A program made the position numbers and the translations under genes. The notes beneath the pieces were generated by a model. It made no database searches and was not told the DNA's origin. It was given only the letters and a program-made list of their open reading frames with translations. DNA of 64,000 nt from Paracoccaceae bacterium (GTDB lineage Bacteria; Pseudomonadota; Alphaproteobacteria; Rhodobacterales; Rhodobacteraceae): contig CP075370.1 in NCBI GenBank assembly GCA_019454225.1, positions 2,594,001 to 2,658,000 of the forward strand, in the 5' to 3' direction. Shown in pieces: positions 1-10,624 of the stretch; the stretch's first letter is position 1; every line of letters starts with the position of its first letter.

Positions 1-1
1 T

Positions 2-1576
2 GCCGCGCGGGGTGTGCCGGTCGAGGAGTTCGGGCCGGTCTGGACCTCGGCCCGGTTCCGGCTGGCGCGGGCGGGCTGGCAGGCGCAGGGGGCGCAACCG
101 TTCCTGTCGGGCGATGTGCCCTACGCGGCGACCTGCGGCGGGCGGCTTTCCGAGGATGCGGCCGAGATCGTGCTGGCGGCCCGGCCCGGGGCGCGCGGGC
201 TCCGGATTCTCGAGATCGGGGCGGGAACCGGTGTCTTTGCCCGGATCTTCCTGTCGGTGCTGCGGGACCGGGCGCCCGATGTCCATGCCGCGACGCGCTA
301 TGTGGTCAGCGACGGGTCGCCCTCGGTGCTGGAGGCGATGGCCGCCTCGGGCGTGCTGGAGGGGCACGCGGGGGTGGCGGAGACGCGGGTGTTCGACCTG
401 GCGATACCTGGCGATGACCCGGGCGGCGGGTTCGACGCGATCCTGGGCACCTATATCCTGGACGTGATGCCCTTCGACCTGCTGGCGGTCCGCGATGCGC
501 AGGTCTGGCGGCGCGAGGTGCGCGGCGTGCTGGACGGGGCGGATGCCGCGATGGCGCCCGCGCTGCGGGCGGCGCTGGCCGGGCCGGATGCCGGGCTGGT
601 CGATCTTGCATGGCTGGGGCCGCGCCTGGGGTTGCAGGTGCGCCATGTGCCGGTGGACCGTGCCGCCCTGCCCCGGCCCGAGGCGCTGCCCGTCACGACC
701 TGGGGGCAGGTGCTGCCCGTGACGCATCACTTCGGCGCGCTGGACGCGATCGACCGCTGCCTCGGCCTGCTGCGGCCGGGCGGGGTGATGGTGTTTTCCG
801 ACTACGCCCATGCCACGCCCCCCGGCGGCGGCGCGGTGCCGGAGTTCGAGGGCTATGGCACCTCGATCTCGACCGGGCTGGACTTTGCCGCGCTCGATGC
901 GGTGCTGGAGGCGCGGCGCGACCTGCGGCTGTGGAAGCCGGAGGACGAGGCGGGGGCGCTGCGGACGCGGGTGCTGCAACGCGGTGCGGGGCCGGACCTG
1001 GGCGCGGTGGTGACGGCCCGGCATGGCGCGCTGCGGGTGCATGAGGGCGAGACCGCGCTGGAGGCCGCGCGCGAGGCGGCCCGGGCCGGGCGGATCGAGC
1101 GCGCGCGGGCGGGCTATGCCGCGCTCGTGGCGGCGGAACCCTGGAACTGGCACCTGATGCGCGAGGCCGCGTTCTTCCTGCTGCTGACGGCGGGCGAGGC
1201 GGCGGCGGCCGATGCGCTGGCGGTGCGGGGGCTGGCGCTGAACCCGCTGGACGCCGACCTGTGGCGGGTGCGGGCCGAGGCGGCGCTGGCCCTGGGCGAG
1301 GCGGCGGCCGGGGACCATGCGCGCCGGGCCTGCGGCCTGTCGCCGGGCGTGCCGCATGTGCATCACACGCTGGCGCGGGTGCTGTTGCGGGCGGGCGATC
1401 ATGGCGGGGCGCTGGCCGCGGTGGCGGCGGGTCTTGCGGCCGACCGCGACGCCACGCTGCGCGGCGGGCTGACGGGGGTGCAGGGCGACGTGCTGGCGGC
1501 GATCGACGCGGCCCGGGCCGAGGACCGGCGGCGCCGGGCCAATGCCTTCCGGGTGATCGACGCGGGCCCGTTCTGA
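2..1576 (+). CDS. SAM-dependent methyltransferase with C-terminal TPR-like region (5' partial)
   Basis: The reading frame is open to the left window edge, so the true start may lie outside; the first in-window start is a GTG at 14. Motif I of class I methyltransferases ([12 protein letters not shown]) lies near residue 67, and an acidic post-I segment follows. The last ~180 residues are alanine-rich helices with a TPR-like rhythm ([20 protein letters not shown], then [20 protein letters not shown]). The fold is therefore a Rossmann methyltransferase followed by a helical repeat scaffold. The substrate cannot be read from sequence. The stop is 53 bases before valS, so the two may be co-transcribed. 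Confidence 0.7.
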   Translation, partial: AARGVPVEEFGPVWTSARFRLARAGWQAQGAQPFLSGDVPYAATCGGRLSEDAAEIVLAARPGARGLRILEIGAGTGVFARIFLSVLRDRAPDVHAATRYVVSDGSPSVLEAMAASGVLEGHAGVAETRVFDLAIPGDDPGGGFDAILGTYILDVMPFDLLAVRDAQVWRREVRGVLDGADAAMAPALRAALAGPDAGLVDLAWLGPRLGLQVRHVPVDRAALPRPEALPVTTWGQVLPVTHHFGALDAIDRCLGLLRPGGVMVFSDYAHATPPGGGAVPEFEGYGTSISTGLDFAALDAVLEARRDLRLWKPEDEAGALRTRVLQRGAGPDLGAVVTARHGALRVHEGETALEAAREAARAGRIERARAGYAALVAAEPWNWHLMREAAFFLLLTAGEAAAADALAVRGLALNPLDADLWRVRAEAALALGEAAAGDHARRACGLSPGVPHVHHTLARVLLRAGDHGGALAAVAAGLAADRDATLRGGLTGVQGDVLAAIDAARAEDRRRRANAFRVIDAGPF

Positions 1577-1629
1577 ACCCTTTCCCTTCGCCCCCCCGCG
1601 CGCTACACCCCGCGCCGGACGACCCGAGG

Positions 1630-4600
1630 ATGCCGATGGACAAGACCTTCAACACCGCCGAGGCCGAGGCGCGGATCAGCCGCCTGTGGCAGGACCGCAA
1701 GTGTTTCCGGGCCGGCGCGGGGGCCGCGCCGGGGGCCGAGACCTTCTGCATCATGATCCCGCCGCCGAACGTGACGGGCAGCCTGCACATGGGCCATGCC
1801 TTCAACAACACGCTGCAGGACATCCTGACGCGCTGGCACCGGATGCGGGGCCACGACACGCTGTGGCAACCCGGCACCGACCATGCGGGCATCGCCACGC
1901 AGATGGTGACCGAGCGCGAGATGGCGAGGAACGGCGAGCCGTCGCGCCGTGACATGGGGCGCGAGGCCTTTACCGCCCGCGTCTGGGAGCAGAAGCGGAA
2001 GTCGCGCGGCACGATCATCGGGCAGTTGCAGCGGCTGGGGGCAAGCTGCGACTGGGACCGCGAGGCGTTCACCATGTCGGGGGCGCCGGGGGCGCCCGCG
2101 GACGAGGCGGGCAATTTCCACGACGCCGTGATCAAGGTGTTCGTGGACCTTTACAACAAGGGCCTGATCTATCGCGGCAAGCGGCTGGTGAACTGGGACC
2201 CGCATTTCGAGACCGCGATTTCCGACCTGGAGGTCGAGAACATCGAGGTCGACGGCCACATGTGGCATTTCAAGTATCCCCTCGCCGGGGGGGAGACCTA
2301 TGAGTATGTCGAGCGCGACGCCGAGGGCAACGTGACCCTGCGCGAAACGCGGGACTATATCAGCATCGCCACGACCCGGCCCGAGACGATGCTGGGCGAC
2401 GGCGCGGTGGCCGTTCATCCATCGGATGAGAGATACGCGCCAATCGTCGGCAAACTCTGCGAAATTCCGATTGGCCCCAAGAGCGAACGGCGGCTGATCC
2501 CGATCATCGTCGACGAATATCCCGATCCCGCGTTCGGGTCGGGCGCGGTCAAGATCACCGGCGCGCATGACTTCAACGACTATGCCGTGGCCCGGCGGCA
2601 CGGCATTCCCTGCTACCGGCTGATGGACGCCGGCGCGCGGATGCGCAACGACGGAATGCCCGCGGAGTTCGCCGCCAGGATTGCCGGACAGGTTGCCCGT
2701 GGCGAACGGGTGCTGACCGAAGAGGAGACGGACCACGTCAACCTCGTGCCGATGGACCTCAGGGGCCGGGATCGCGCGGATGCCCGCGACCTGGTGGTGC
2801 AGCAGATCACGGCGGAAGGCCTGGCCGTCATGACGCGCGCGGACGATCCGCGCCTCGGCAAGGCCGCGCTGAAACCCGGCACCGAGGGGGCCGACGCCCC
2901 GGTGCCGCTGGTCGAGGCGAAGAAGATCATGCAACCCTTTGGCGACAGGTCGAAATCCGTCATCGAGCCGATGCTGACCGACCAGTGGTTCGTCGATACG
3001 GCCAAGATCGTCGAACCGGCGCTGGAGGCGGTGCGGTCGGGCCGGGTGAAGATCATCCCGGAGAGCGGCGAAAAGACCTACTTTCACTGGCTGGAGAACA
3101 TCGAGCCCTGGTGCGTCAGCCGCCAGCTCTGGTGGGGGCACCAGATTCCGGTCTGGTATGGGCCGGAGGTGGTTGATGGCGTGCCGGTCGAACGGGACCT
3201 GGGCGTCCTGGGGAAACACCCGAAGTGGCGGACATTCTGCGCCGCAACCGAGGCAGAGTTCCTGGCCGAGGCCCGCGCCTACTACGGGCCGGAGGTTGAG
3301 ATCCACCTGATCGATCGGGCCACGTCCTTCAAGCTGCCCGACGAACAGGGCAAGGGCGCCGAGGTGTATCTGTCACGCGACCCCGACGTGCTCGACACCT
3401 GGTTCTCGTCGGGCCTCTGGCCCATCGGCACTTTGGGTTGGCCCGAGAACACCCCGGAAATGCAGCGCTATTTCCCGACCTCGGTGCTGATCACCGGGCA
3501 GGACATCCTGTTCTTCTGGGTTGCCCGGATGATGATGATGCAGCTGGCCGTGGTGGATGACATCCCGTTCCACACCGTCTACCTGCACGGCCTGGTGCGC
3601 GACGCCAAGGGCAAGAAGATGTCGAAGTCGCTGGGCAACGTCATCGACCCCTTGGAGATCATCGACGAATACGGCGCGGATGCGCTCCGCTTTGCCAATG
3701 CGGCGATGGCCAGCCTTGGCGGGGTTCTGAAGCTCGACACGCAACGCATTGCCGGGTATCGGAATTTCGGCACGAAGCTGTGGAACGCCTGCCGATTTGC
3801 GGAACTGAACGGCGTGTGGGAGGGGCACCGGACCCTGACCGAACCGCCCGCCGCCACCGCCACCGTCAACCGCTGGATCATCGGCGAGACCGGCCGCGTG
3901 CGGGCCGCGGTGGATGCGGCGCTGGCCGAGTACCGGTTCGACCAGGCGGCCGATGCGCTGTACCGCTTTGTCTGGGGCAAGGTCTGCGACTGGTACGTGG
4001 AATTCGCCAAGCCGCTGTTCGACGGCGAGGCGGCGGACGAGACCCGGGCGACGATGGGCTGGGTGCTGGACCAGTGCATGATCCTGCTGCATCCGATGAT
4101 GCCCTTCGTCACCGAGGCGCTGTGGCAGGACACCCGCCGCGATCCCGGCACGCTGGCGCTGGAGCGCTGGCCCGACTATGGCACGGCGCTGATCGATCCG
4201 CAGGCCGACCGCGAGATGAACTGGGTGATCCGGCTGATCGACGACATCCGGTCGGCGCGGGCGCAGGTGCGGGTTCCGGTGGGGCTGAAGCTGGACATGG
4301 TGGCGCTGGCGATGGACGAGGCGGCGCGCGGCGCCTGGGACCGGAACGCCACGCTGATCCGGCGGCTGGCGCGGATCGAGACGCTGACCGAGCAGGCTGC
4401 GGCGCCGAGGGGCAGCCTGACGGTGGCGGCCGAGGGCGCGCGGTTCGCCCTGCCGCTGGAGGGCGTGATCGACATCGCCGCCGAGAAGGCGCGGCTGGCC
4501 AAGGCCATGGAAAAGCTGGGCAAGGAGATCGGCGGGCTGCGCGGGCGGCTGGACAACCCGAACTTCGTGCGGTCGGCGCCCGAGGACGTGATCGACGAGG

Positions 4601-4680
4601 CCCGCGCCAATCTGGAGGCGCGCGAGGAGGAGGCGGCGGCCTTGCAGTCGGCGCTCGCGCGGCTGGGCGAACTCGGCTGA
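1630..4680 (+). CDS. valS: Valine--tRNA ligase
   Basis: Class I aminoacyl-tRNA synthetase charging tRNA-Val in the cytoplasm, 1016 residues, normal for alphaproteobacterial ValRS. The HIGH signature appears as HMGH (in [11 protein letters not shown], about residue 53) and the KMSKS loop is exact (KKMSKSLGN, about residue 663). The CP1 editing domain lies between them. The C-terminus is a charged coiled coil ([18 protein letters not shown]) typical of the ValRS tRNA-binding arm. ATG 1630 is chosen because the protein [16 protein letters not shown] matches the family N-terminus; ATG 1636 is an alternative. The frame extends upstream to 1261 but that part is a shadow of the preceding gene. Confidence 0.97.
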   Translation: MPMDKTFNTAEAEARISRLWQDRKCFRAGAGAAPGAETFCIMIPPPNVTGSLHMGHAFNNTLQDILTRWHRMRGHDTLWQPGTDHAGIATQMVTEREMARNGEPSRRDMGREAFTARVWEQKRKSRGTIIGQLQRLGASCDWDREAFTMSGAPGAPADEAGNFHDAVIKVFVDLYNKGLIYRGKRLVNWDPHFETAISDLEVENIEVDGHMWHFKYPLAGGETYEYVERDAEGNVTLRETRDYISIATTRPETMLGDGAVAVHPSDERYAPIVGKLCEIPIGPKSERRLIPIIVDEYPDPAFGSGAVKITGAHDFNDYAVARRHGIPCYRLMDAGARMRNDGMPAEFAARIAGQVARGERVLTEEETDHVNLVPMDLRGRDRADARDLVVQQITAEGLAVMTRADDPRLGKAALKPGTEGADAPVPLVEAKKIMQPFGDRSKSVIEPMLTDQWFVDTAKIVEPALEAVRSGRVKIIPESGEKTYFHWLENIEPWCVSRQLWWGHQIPVWYGPEVVDGVPVERDLGVLGKHPKWRTFCAATEAEFLAEARAYYGPEVEIHLIDRATSFKLPDEQGKGAEVYLSRDPDVLDTWFSSGLWPIGTLGWPENTPEMQRYFPTSVLITGQDILFFWVARMMMMQLAVVDDIPFHTVYLHGLVRDAKGKKMSKSLGNVIDPLEIIDEYGADALRFANAAMASLGGVLKLDTQRIAGYRNFGTKLWNACRFAELNGVWEGHRTLTEPPAATATVNRWIIGETGRVRAAVDAALAEYRFDQAADALYRFVWGKVCDWYVEFAKPLFDGEAADETRATMGWVLDQCMILLHPMMPFVTEALWQDTRRDPGTLALERWPDYGTALIDPQADREMNWVIRLIDDIRSARAQVRVPVGLKLDMVALAMDEAARGAWDRNATLIRRLARIETLTEQAAAPRGSLTVAAEGARFALPLEGVIDIAAEKARLAKAMEKLGKEIGGLRGRLDNPNFVRSAPEDVIDEARANLEAREEEAAALQSALARLGELG

Positions 4681-4774
4681 ACCTGCGGCAGGGCGGGGGT
4701 GGCCCGAATCCGGTGACCGCGGGTCTGGGGGCGTGATACACGATCGCGTGATGTCACCCTCCCGGAGGTCTTTC

Positions 4775-5740
4775 ATGCCGTCCCTGATGCGCTGCACCCT
4801 GCTGGCCATGGCGCTTGCGCTGCCGATCCCCGCCCTTGCCGAGACCCAACCCTTCGACAGGGTGGACGACTGGACGCTGATGCGCACCGCCGAGGGCGGG
4901 CGCGTGCAGCACTGCCACGCAGTGCTCTCGGCGGCCGATGGCTCGGCGCTGGTGTTCGAGCACAACGCCGCCTTCACCGCCTTCGGCTTCCGCACCGGCC
5001 GCAGCCATGTTCCGGGCGGCAGCGAGCGGGTCGATGTGTTCTTTGACAGCGATCCGCGCACGGCCACGCAGATCGAAATGCCGCACTGGCCCGAATGGCG
5101 GGTCTACCAGTCGCCCAACGACGAACCCGACGGCCTTCTGGACATGTTCGCCAACCGCAGCGCGATCAGCTTCGGCTATGACGTGCCGGGGCGGGGCTAC
5201 GAGACGGTGAGCTTTTCGCTGCGCGGGTCGAACATGATGACCAGGCGCATCTACGACTGCGTGCAGAACCCCGCAGCCACGGCGCCGGCGCAGCCGCCGC
5301 AGGCCGCGGCACCGCAAAGCTATGGCTGGATCAACGCGGGCCCCGGTTCGCTGGGCGGTCATCTGGTGATGGGCGGGCTTGCGCCCGACGGGATGCAGGT
5401 GTTCGTCTGCGGCGCCTTCTTCAACGGCGGCTTTCACCCCGGCATGACGGGGATGTGGAGCAGCGACATCTGCGCCATCGGCTATGGCGGCGCCGAGCAT
5501 CGCGTGGCGCCCTATCAGCTGCTGACCGGCCAGGGCAACTGGCGGGCGTTTGACGGCGCGATCCCGTCCGATGCGGTCGAGGGCGGCTACGAGGCGAACG
5601 GCGACAAGCTGTACATCTGCCGGGGCTGGGATCAGGGGATGCCGCTGGTCGGCAAGTTCCGCATGGGATTCCGCGGCTGCAACATCGCCGACGGCGGCAG
5701 CGAGGTGACCATTTCCCGCTTCGATCTGCTGACCTTCTGA
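4775..5740 (+). CDS. Secreted protein of unknown function
   Basis: 321 residues starting with a signal peptide (LLAMALALPIPALA, cleavage probably after ALAE or ALA). The start is fixed by a strong GGAGG at 4764-4768, six bases before ATG 4775; an upstream in-frame start at 4733 has no comparable site. The mature protein has two conserved-looking halves separated by a proline/alanine linker (PQAAAPQ), and the C-terminal half contains several Cys residues (FVCGAF, SSDICAIGYG, YICRGWDQGM) that could form disulfides in the periplasm. No catalytic motif or family is recognised with certainty. Confidence 0.75.
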   Translation: MPSLMRCTLLAMALALPIPALAETQPFDRVDDWTLMRTAEGGRVQHCHAVLSAADGSALVFEHNAAFTAFGFRTGRSHVPGGSERVDVFFDSDPRTATQIEMPHWPEWRVYQSPNDEPDGLLDMFANRSAISFGYDVPGRGYETVSFSLRGSNMMTRRIYDCVQNPAATAPAQPPQAAAPQSYGWINAGPGSLGGHLVMGGLAPDGMQVFVCGAFFNGGFHPGMTGMWSSDICAIGYGGAEHRVAPYQLLTGQGNWRAFDGAIPSDAVEGGYEANGDKLYICRGWDQGMPLVGKFRMGFRGCNIADGGSEVTISRFDLLTF

Positions 5741-5765
5741 CCGGGGCGGCGGGGGTGGCGCGGTC

Positions 5766-6611
5766 TCAGCCCCCGCGCAGGTAGCGGCCGCTGGCCCAGC
5801 CCGTCACCTCCACGCCGCCCAGTGTGCGCACCTGGCACCATCGCGTGCTGCCCGAGCTGCGGCAGCCGAGGTTGCGCACCCGTTCGCCCGGCCCGAGGGT
5901 GGCGAGGATACGGCCACGGGTGGAAGGCTCGGCGCGCAGGTTCAGCCGGTCACCCGCAGGCAGGCCCGCGACCACGAAGATGTCGCCTCCGCCCGGTGGC
6001 GGGCGCGGCGGCCCGGATTCCCGCAGGAAGCGGCCCGCGACCCAACCGGTCACGTCGATGCCCTCGGTCGAGCGGATGCGGCACCAGCGCGCGCCGCCGG
6101 TGGTGCGGCAGCCGAGGTTCTGCACGACCTCGCCCTCGCGCAGGGTCGCGAGGGCGGGCGACAGAGCCGAGGGTTCGCGCCGCACATTGAGACGGTCGCC
6201 CGGCGGCAGGCCGCGCACGGCATAGTAGTCGGGTCCGCCCGCCGGGTCTTCGGGCGGCGGGCGCAGGACGGCCTCGGTCACGAAATCGTCCTTCAGAAAG
6301 CCGCGCCTGGGCCGCGCCTCGCGCGTTTCCACCTCGCACCAGCGGCCGGTGATGTGGTTCGCGCAGCCGAGGCCGCGCAGCACCTGGCCGTGGCGCACAT
6401 CGGCCACGGCCGGAAAGGCATTGGCCGGCCCCGCGCGCAGGCTGACCGTGCTGCCCGGCGAGATGCCGGTCACGACCAGATCGCCGGGCTGGGCTACCGC
6501 CTCGGCCCGGGCGGTCGCCTGCGCGAGCGCGCCCCCAGGCAGCAGCAGCGCCACGGCGAGGCACAGCGCCATCAGGACCCCCGGGCGGCTGCCGTCGTGT
6601 CGCTGTGCCAT
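5766..6611 (-). CDS. Exported protein with three bacterial SH3 domains
   Basis: 281 residues, starting [18 protein letters not shown], with a hydrophobic signal segment ending GGALAQA. Three repeats follow, each with the SH3_3 pattern 'G..L.LRAGP/RREPS...A.....G......GC....RWC.V': [13 protein letters not shown] with [27 protein letters not shown] with [13 protein letters not shown], and [14 protein letters not shown] with [13 protein letters not shown]. Such domains bind cell-wall peptides or mediate envelope protein contacts. Each repeat ends in G(W/F)xxGRYLR-like or equivalent text. The longer upstream frame (to 6707) overlaps the surE promoter region and lacks support, so ATG 6611 is preferred. 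Convergent with the preceding gene, divergent from surE. Confidence 0.8.
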   Translation of the reverse strand: MAQRHDGSRPGVLMALCLAVALLLPGGALAQATARAEAVAQPGDLVVTGISPGSTVSLRAGPANAFPAVADVRHGQVLRGLGCANHITGRWCEVETREARPRRGFLKDDFVTEAVLRPPPEDPAGGPDYYAVRGLPPGDRLNVRREPSALSPALATLREGEVVQNLGCRTTGGARWCRIRSTEGIDVTGWVAGRFLRESGPPRPPPGGGDIFVVAGLPAGDRLNLRAEPSTRGRILATLGPGERVRNLGCRSSGSTRWCQVRTLGGVEVTGWASGRYLRGG

Positions 6612-6736
6612 GGTCCGCCTCCCGCGCAGGTTGCACGAAGCGTCGCCCCGGCGCGCGATTCGGGCAAGCCCTGTGGCGAATGGGCGATTGCCGCCCTGCC
6701 CGCCCATCGTCTAGGAAGGGCATGCAAGGGGGCAGC

Positions 6737-7525
6737 ATGCGCATTCTGATCACCAATGACGACGGCATCAACGCACCGGGGCTGGAGGTTCTGACCGCCA
6801 TCGCCACCGAGATCGCGGGGCCGCAGGGCGAGGTCTGGACCGTCGCGCCCGCCTTCGAACAATCGGGCGTGGGCCATTGCATCAGCTATACCCATCCGAT
6901 GATGATCGCGAAGCTGGGCCATCGCCGCTATGCGGCCGAGGGCAGCCCGGCCGACTGCGTGCTGGCGGCGCTTTACGACGTGCTGCAGGGCGGTCGGCCC
7001 GATCTGGTGCTGTCGGGGGTGAACCGGGGCAACAACGCGGGCGAGAACGTGCTGTATTCCGGCACCATCGGGGGCGCGATGGAGGCGGCGCTGCAGGGCC
7101 TGCCGGCCATCGCGCTGTCGCAGTTCCTGGGCCCCGAGACCGAGGGGCTGACCGACCCGTTCGAGGCCGCGCGTGCGCATGGCGCGACCGTGGTGCGCGA
7201 CCTGCTGGACAAGGGCCTGTGGAACGGCGGCGATGACTACCGGCTGTTCTACAACGTGAACTTCCCGCCGATCCCGGCGGCGCGGGTGAAGGGCGTGAAG
7301 GTGGCGGCGCAGGGCTATCGGCGCGACAGCTTTTTCGGGGTCGAGCCGCATATCTCGCCCTCGGGACGCAAGTTCCTGTGGATCAAGGGCGGGCCGCAGC
7401 ACACGCCGACGCTGCCCGGCACCGATGTGGCGGTGAACCTGGACGGGCATGTCTCGGTGACGCCGATGCGGGCCGACCTGACCGCCCATGACGCGCTGGC
7501 CGATCTGGAGCGCCGCCTGGCATGA
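6737..7525 (+). CDS. surE: 5'/3'-nucleotidase SurE
   Basis: 262 residues. The N-terminus [15 protein letters not shown] carries the two metal-binding aspartates of the SurE family (NDDG). Conserved [10 protein letters not shown] and [11 protein letters not shown] segments follow. SurE dephosphorylates nucleoside 5'- and 3'-monophosphates in stationary phase or stress. The in-frame upstream extension to 6605 is rejected because the family begins at MRIL. The stop overlaps the pcm start by four bases (ATGA), the usual surE-pcm arrangement. Confidence 0.95.
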   Translation: MRILITNDDGINAPGLEVLTAIATEIAGPQGEVWTVAPAFEQSGVGHCISYTHPMMIAKLGHRRYAAEGSPADCVLAALYDVLQGGRPDLVLSGVNRGNNAGENVLYSGTIGGAMEAALQGLPAIALSQFLGPETEGLTDPFEAARAHGATVVRDLLDKGLWNGGDDYRLFYNVNFPPIPAARVKGVKVAAQGYRRDSFFGVEPHISPSGRKFLWIKGGPQHTPTLPGTDVAVNLDGHVSVTPMRADLTAHDALADLERRLA

Positions 7526-8187
7526 CCGAGACGGGCGGCGATGCGGATGACGATCCGGCCACCGCCAAGATGCGTTTCCTGTTTGCGCTGCGGTCGCGGG
7601 GCGTGACCGACACGCGGGTTCTGACGGCGATGGAACGCATCGACCGCGCACATTTCGTGCGCGGCCTGTTCGCCGCCCGCGCGCAGGAGGACATGCCCCT
7701 GCCGATCGCCTGCGGCCAGACGATCAGCCAGCCTTCGGTCGTGGGCATCATGACCCAGGCGCTGAACCCCGGGCCGCGCGACACGGTGCTGGAGGTGGGC
7801 ACGGGGTCGGGCTATCAGGCCGCGATCCTGAGCCAGCTTGCCCGCCGGGTGTGGACGGTGGACCGCCACCGGCGGCTGGTGCGCGAGGCGGTCGAGGTGT
7901 TCCGCAGCCTGGGCCTTGCGAATGTGACGGCCTTTGCCGCCGATGGCAGCCACGGCCTGCCCGATCAGGCCCCGTTCGACCGCATCATTGTGACCGCTGC
8001 CGCCGAAGACCCGCCGGGGCCCCTGTTGGCACAATTGAAGATCGGCGGTATCATGGTGGTTCCGGTCGGCCAGTCGGATGCGGTGCAGAGCCTGATCAAG
8101 GTGACGCGGCGCACGGGCGGGTTCGACTATGAGGAACTGCGTGCGGTGCGTTTCGTGCCGCTGGTCGAGGGGCTTGCGGCGGACTGA
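7522..8187 (+). CDS. pcm: Protein-L-isoaspartate O-methyltransferase
   Basis: 221 residues. Repairs isoaspartyl damage in proteins by SAM-dependent methylation. The family signatures are present: [15 protein letters not shown], then motif I as [14 protein letters not shown]. It overlaps surE by four bases and is followed by an NlpD-like lipoprotein, the same order as surE-pcm-nlpD in other proteobacteria. The N-terminal ~15 residues are acidic and variable. Confidence 0.95.
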   Translation: MTETGGDADDDPATAKMRFLFALRSRGVTDTRVLTAMERIDRAHFVRGLFAARAQEDMPLPIACGQTISQPSVVGIMTQALNPGPRDTVLEVGTGSGYQAAILSQLARRVWTVDRHRRLVREAVEVFRSLGLANVTAFAADGSHGLPDQAPFDRIIVTAAAEDPPGPLLAQLKIGGIMVVPVGQSDAVQSLIKVTRRTGGFDYEELRAVRFVPLVEGLAAD

Positions 8188-8250
8188 CCGCCGGAGCGAC
8201 GCAAGGGTGCGACCCGGGGCCAACCCGGGCGCCGAAGGTGAGGCAGAGCG

Positions 8251-9480
8251 ATGATCGACATTTCGCGCGTAGGCGCAGCGGTGCGGCCGGGGGCACGGGC
8301 CATGCGGGACCGGCGCCCGGGCCTTGCGAGGGCGATGTCGGCCTGCGGTGCGATGGCGCTGCTGCTGTCGGCCTGTTCGCCGACCGGGGTGCTGGACTGG
8401 GACCTGCGGGGCCGCGACCAGGGATCGACCGCCGAGGCGGCGCAGCGCGCCACCGCGCCGCGCCCGTCGCCGGATTCGCGGGGCGTGCTGTCCTATCCGG
8501 GCTATCAGGTGGCGATGTCGCGGCGCGGCGACACGGTGGCCAGCGTGGCGTCGCGCGTGGGCCTGACGCCCGAGGAACTGGCACGGGCCAATGCGCTGCA
8601 ACCGGGCGACAGCCTGAGGGCGGGCGAAATCCTGGCGCTGCCCCGCCGCGTCGCCGAGGCCCCGGCTGCGGAGGGCGCGACCGCGGCGCCCGGCGCGGTG
8701 ATCGGCGGGCCGATCGACGTGACGACGATCGCGGGCGCCGCGATCGACCGCGCGGCGCCGGCGGCCGCCCCTGCCGCGCCCGCCCCGGCAGCGGGGCCGG
8801 AACCGCGCCGCCACCGCGTCGCGCGGGGCGAGACGGCCTATTCGGTGGCGCGGCTCTACGGCGTCAGCGCGCGGGCGCTGGCCGACTGGAACGGGCTTGG
8901 CCCCGATCTGGCGTTGCGCGAGGGGCAGACGCTGCTGATCCCGACGGCGGCGGCGGCCCCTGCCCCGGCGGCGACGGCCGACGCCTCGGCCCCGGGGGCG
9001 GGATCGGCGACGCCGACACCACCCTCGGCCGCCCAGCCCCTGCCCGCCGAACGCCCGACGGCGGCCGCGGCCAAGCCGCCCGAGACGCCGCCATCGCCCG
9101 GGCTGGGTGCCACCCGGACGCCCGCCTCGGCCGCGCGCATGGCGATGCCGGCGGAGGGGCGGATCATCCGGCCCTATGCCAAGGGCCGCAATGACGGGAT
9201 CGACATCGCGGCCGCCGCAGGCAGCCCGGTGCGCGCCGCCGCCGACGGGACGGTGGCCGCGATCACCAAGGACACGGATCAGGTGCCCATCGTGGTGATC
9301 CGGCACGAGGGCAACCTGCTGACCGTCTATGCCGGGATCGACGCCCTGTCGGTGACGCGCGGGGCCACGGTGAAACGCGGCCAGCAGATCGCGGTGATCC
9401 GACGCGCCGACCCGGCCTTCCTGCATTTCGAGGTCAGGCGCGGGGCGGATTCGGTCGATCCGGTGGAGTTCCTGCAGTAG
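8251..9480 (+). CDS. NlpD-like lipoprotein with two LysM domains and a degenerate M23 peptidase domain
   Basis: 409 residues. An N-terminal hydrophobic stretch ends in a lipobox (LLLSACS, Cys about residue 40). LysM 1 begins YQVAMSRRGDTVASVASRVG and LysM 2 HRVARGETAYSVARLYGVSA, each followed by an 'ILALP'/'LLIP' end. A low-complexity Ala/Pro linker leads to a C-terminal M23 (LytM) domain ending LHFEVRRG. The first zinc ligand position reads NDGID instead of HxGxD and the YxH position reads YAGID, so the domain probably does not cleave peptidoglycan; like NlpD/EnvC it may activate an amidase. Third gene of the surE-pcm group, 63 bases after pcm. Confidence 0.85.
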   Translation: MIDISRVGAAVRPGARAMRDRRPGLARAMSACGAMALLLSACSPTGVLDWDLRGRDQGSTAEAAQRATAPRPSPDSRGVLSYPGYQVAMSRRGDTVASVASRVGLTPEELARANALQPGDSLRAGEILALPRRVAEAPAAEGATAAPGAVIGGPIDVTTIAGAAIDRAAPAAAPAAPAPAAGPEPRRHRVARGETAYSVARLYGVSARALADWNGLGPDLALREGQTLLIPTAAAAPAPAATADASAPGAGSATPTPPSAAQPLPAERPTAAAAKPPETPPSPGLGATRTPASAARMAMPAEGRIIRPYAKGRNDGIDIAAAAGSPVRAAADGTVAAITKDTDQVPIVVIRHEGNLLTVYAGIDALSVTRGATVKRGQQIAVIRRADPAFLHFEVRRGADSVDPVEFLQ

Positions 9481-9487
9481 CGGGGGG

Positions 9488-10480
9488 CTAGCGCCCGCCG
9501 CCCTGCCCCGCCCCCAGGCCCAGCATCCCCGCGATGGCAGCCATCGCCCGGGTGTCGGCCTCGGTGCCGAAGTGCTGGCTTTGCCGCAGGCCCGGCAGGC
9601 TGGCTGTCACCTCATCCGCCAGCCCGGCGGGCAGGCGCGGCACGGTCGCTTCGTTGACCAGCAGGCTTTCGACGGGAATGCCCTCGGCATAGATGATCTC
9701 GTGCCGGTCGAAGACCAGGCCGAAGTAGTCGACGAAGCCGCCTTCGCGCGCCCATACCGCCTCGCCGTCGATCAGGTGGCGGGCCTGCACCAGAACCTCG
9801 GCGGTGGGCAGCGCGGGGTCGCGGCGGCGGAGATAGAGGAAGATGCGGTGGTGCGGCCCCACCGCCAGGTCGTCGGCGTTGCCAAGCGTGCCCTTGCCGA
9901 TCACCACCGGGGCAAAGGCGCCGACCGCGCGCAGCGTTGCCTGGCCCAGCCAGCGCAGCGGCTGGCGCCCGTGGTCGCGCGTCAGCACCAGATCGCCGGG
10001 GCGCAGCGTCTCGACCGGCCGCTGGCTGCCGTCGCCCATCGTCACGCGGGTGCCGCGCGCGAAGGAAAGGCTCATCAGGTCGGCGAGGGGCAGCGCCGCG
10101 GGCGTCGCATCGACGGTGACAAGCGTGTGGTCTGCCCGGGGCACCACCGGGGCCAGCGGCAGGGCAAAGAGATCGCCGCCCACATCCAGCAGCAGCACGT
10201 CCACCCCGTCGCCTTCGGGGCCGAGGAGGCGGTAGCGCGCGCGCACGATGACCGTTTCGCCGGGACGGCCGACCTCGGACCCCGGGGCGACGCGCTGGCC
10301 TTGACCATCGCGCAGGAAGGACAGGTGGCGGGGCAGCGCGTCGGGGTCGAGCCAGTAGACATCGCCGGTGCAGACATCCTCGGGGCCGGTCAGCCCGTCC
10401 CCCTGCGCGACACCCTGCCGGACGTAGAGATCATCGGCGGCGAAAACGGCACAGGTCTGGACGGGGACGGGTTCGGACAC
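9488..10480 (-). CDS. Hint_2 (hedgehog/intein-type) domain protein
   Basis: 330 residues. A Hint_2-type region starts near residue 138 with FARGTRVTMGDGSQRPVETL and continues through RPGDLVLTRDHGRQPLRWLG, the usual start of these proteins in Rhodobacteraceae. Later segments VGPHHRIFLY and VQARHLIDGEAV give the expected His residues. Most family members have Cys or Thr/Ser at the splice-like start; here it is Ala-Arg-Gly-Thr, so autoprocessing is doubtful. The first ~130 residues are a beta-rich N-terminal domain. No signal peptide. Convergent with the NlpD-like gene. Confidence 0.8.
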   Translation of the reverse strand: MSEPVPVQTCAVFAADDLYVRQGVAQGDGLTGPEDVCTGDVYWLDPDALPRHLSFLRDGQGQRVAPGSEVGRPGETVIVRARYRLLGPEGDGVDVLLLDVGGDLFALPLAPVVPRADHTLVTVDATPAALPLADLMSLSFARGTRVTMGDGSQRPVETLRPGDLVLTRDHGRQPLRWLGQATLRAVGAFAPVVIGKGTLGNADDLAVGPHHRIFLYLRRRDPALPTAEVLVQARHLIDGEAVWAREGGFVDYFGLVFDRHEIIYAEGIPVESLLVNEATVPRLPAGLADEVTASLPGLRQSQHFGTEADTRAMAAIAGMLGLGAGQGGGR

Positions 10481-10624
10481 GGATCACCTGACATTCTGCG
10501 GTCCTGCGGGCCGCCGGATGCCCCGGCGCTAGCAGAGCGGGGCGCCGCGCGTCAACCTTTCCGGGGGCTTGGCCTGCGGGGGCCGGGCTGCTAGGGCACG
10601 GGAGATGCAGGACAGGAGGACGGG

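Noticed and set aside
1603-3306. 567-residue minus-strand frame through valS, and similar long antisense frames at 693-2135, 3373-5067, 7315-9426, 11436-13208 and 13356-14636
   Set aside because: High-GC coding DNA produces long antisense frames. These have Arg/Pro/Ala-rich or His-rich text without domains and lie opposite well-supported genes.
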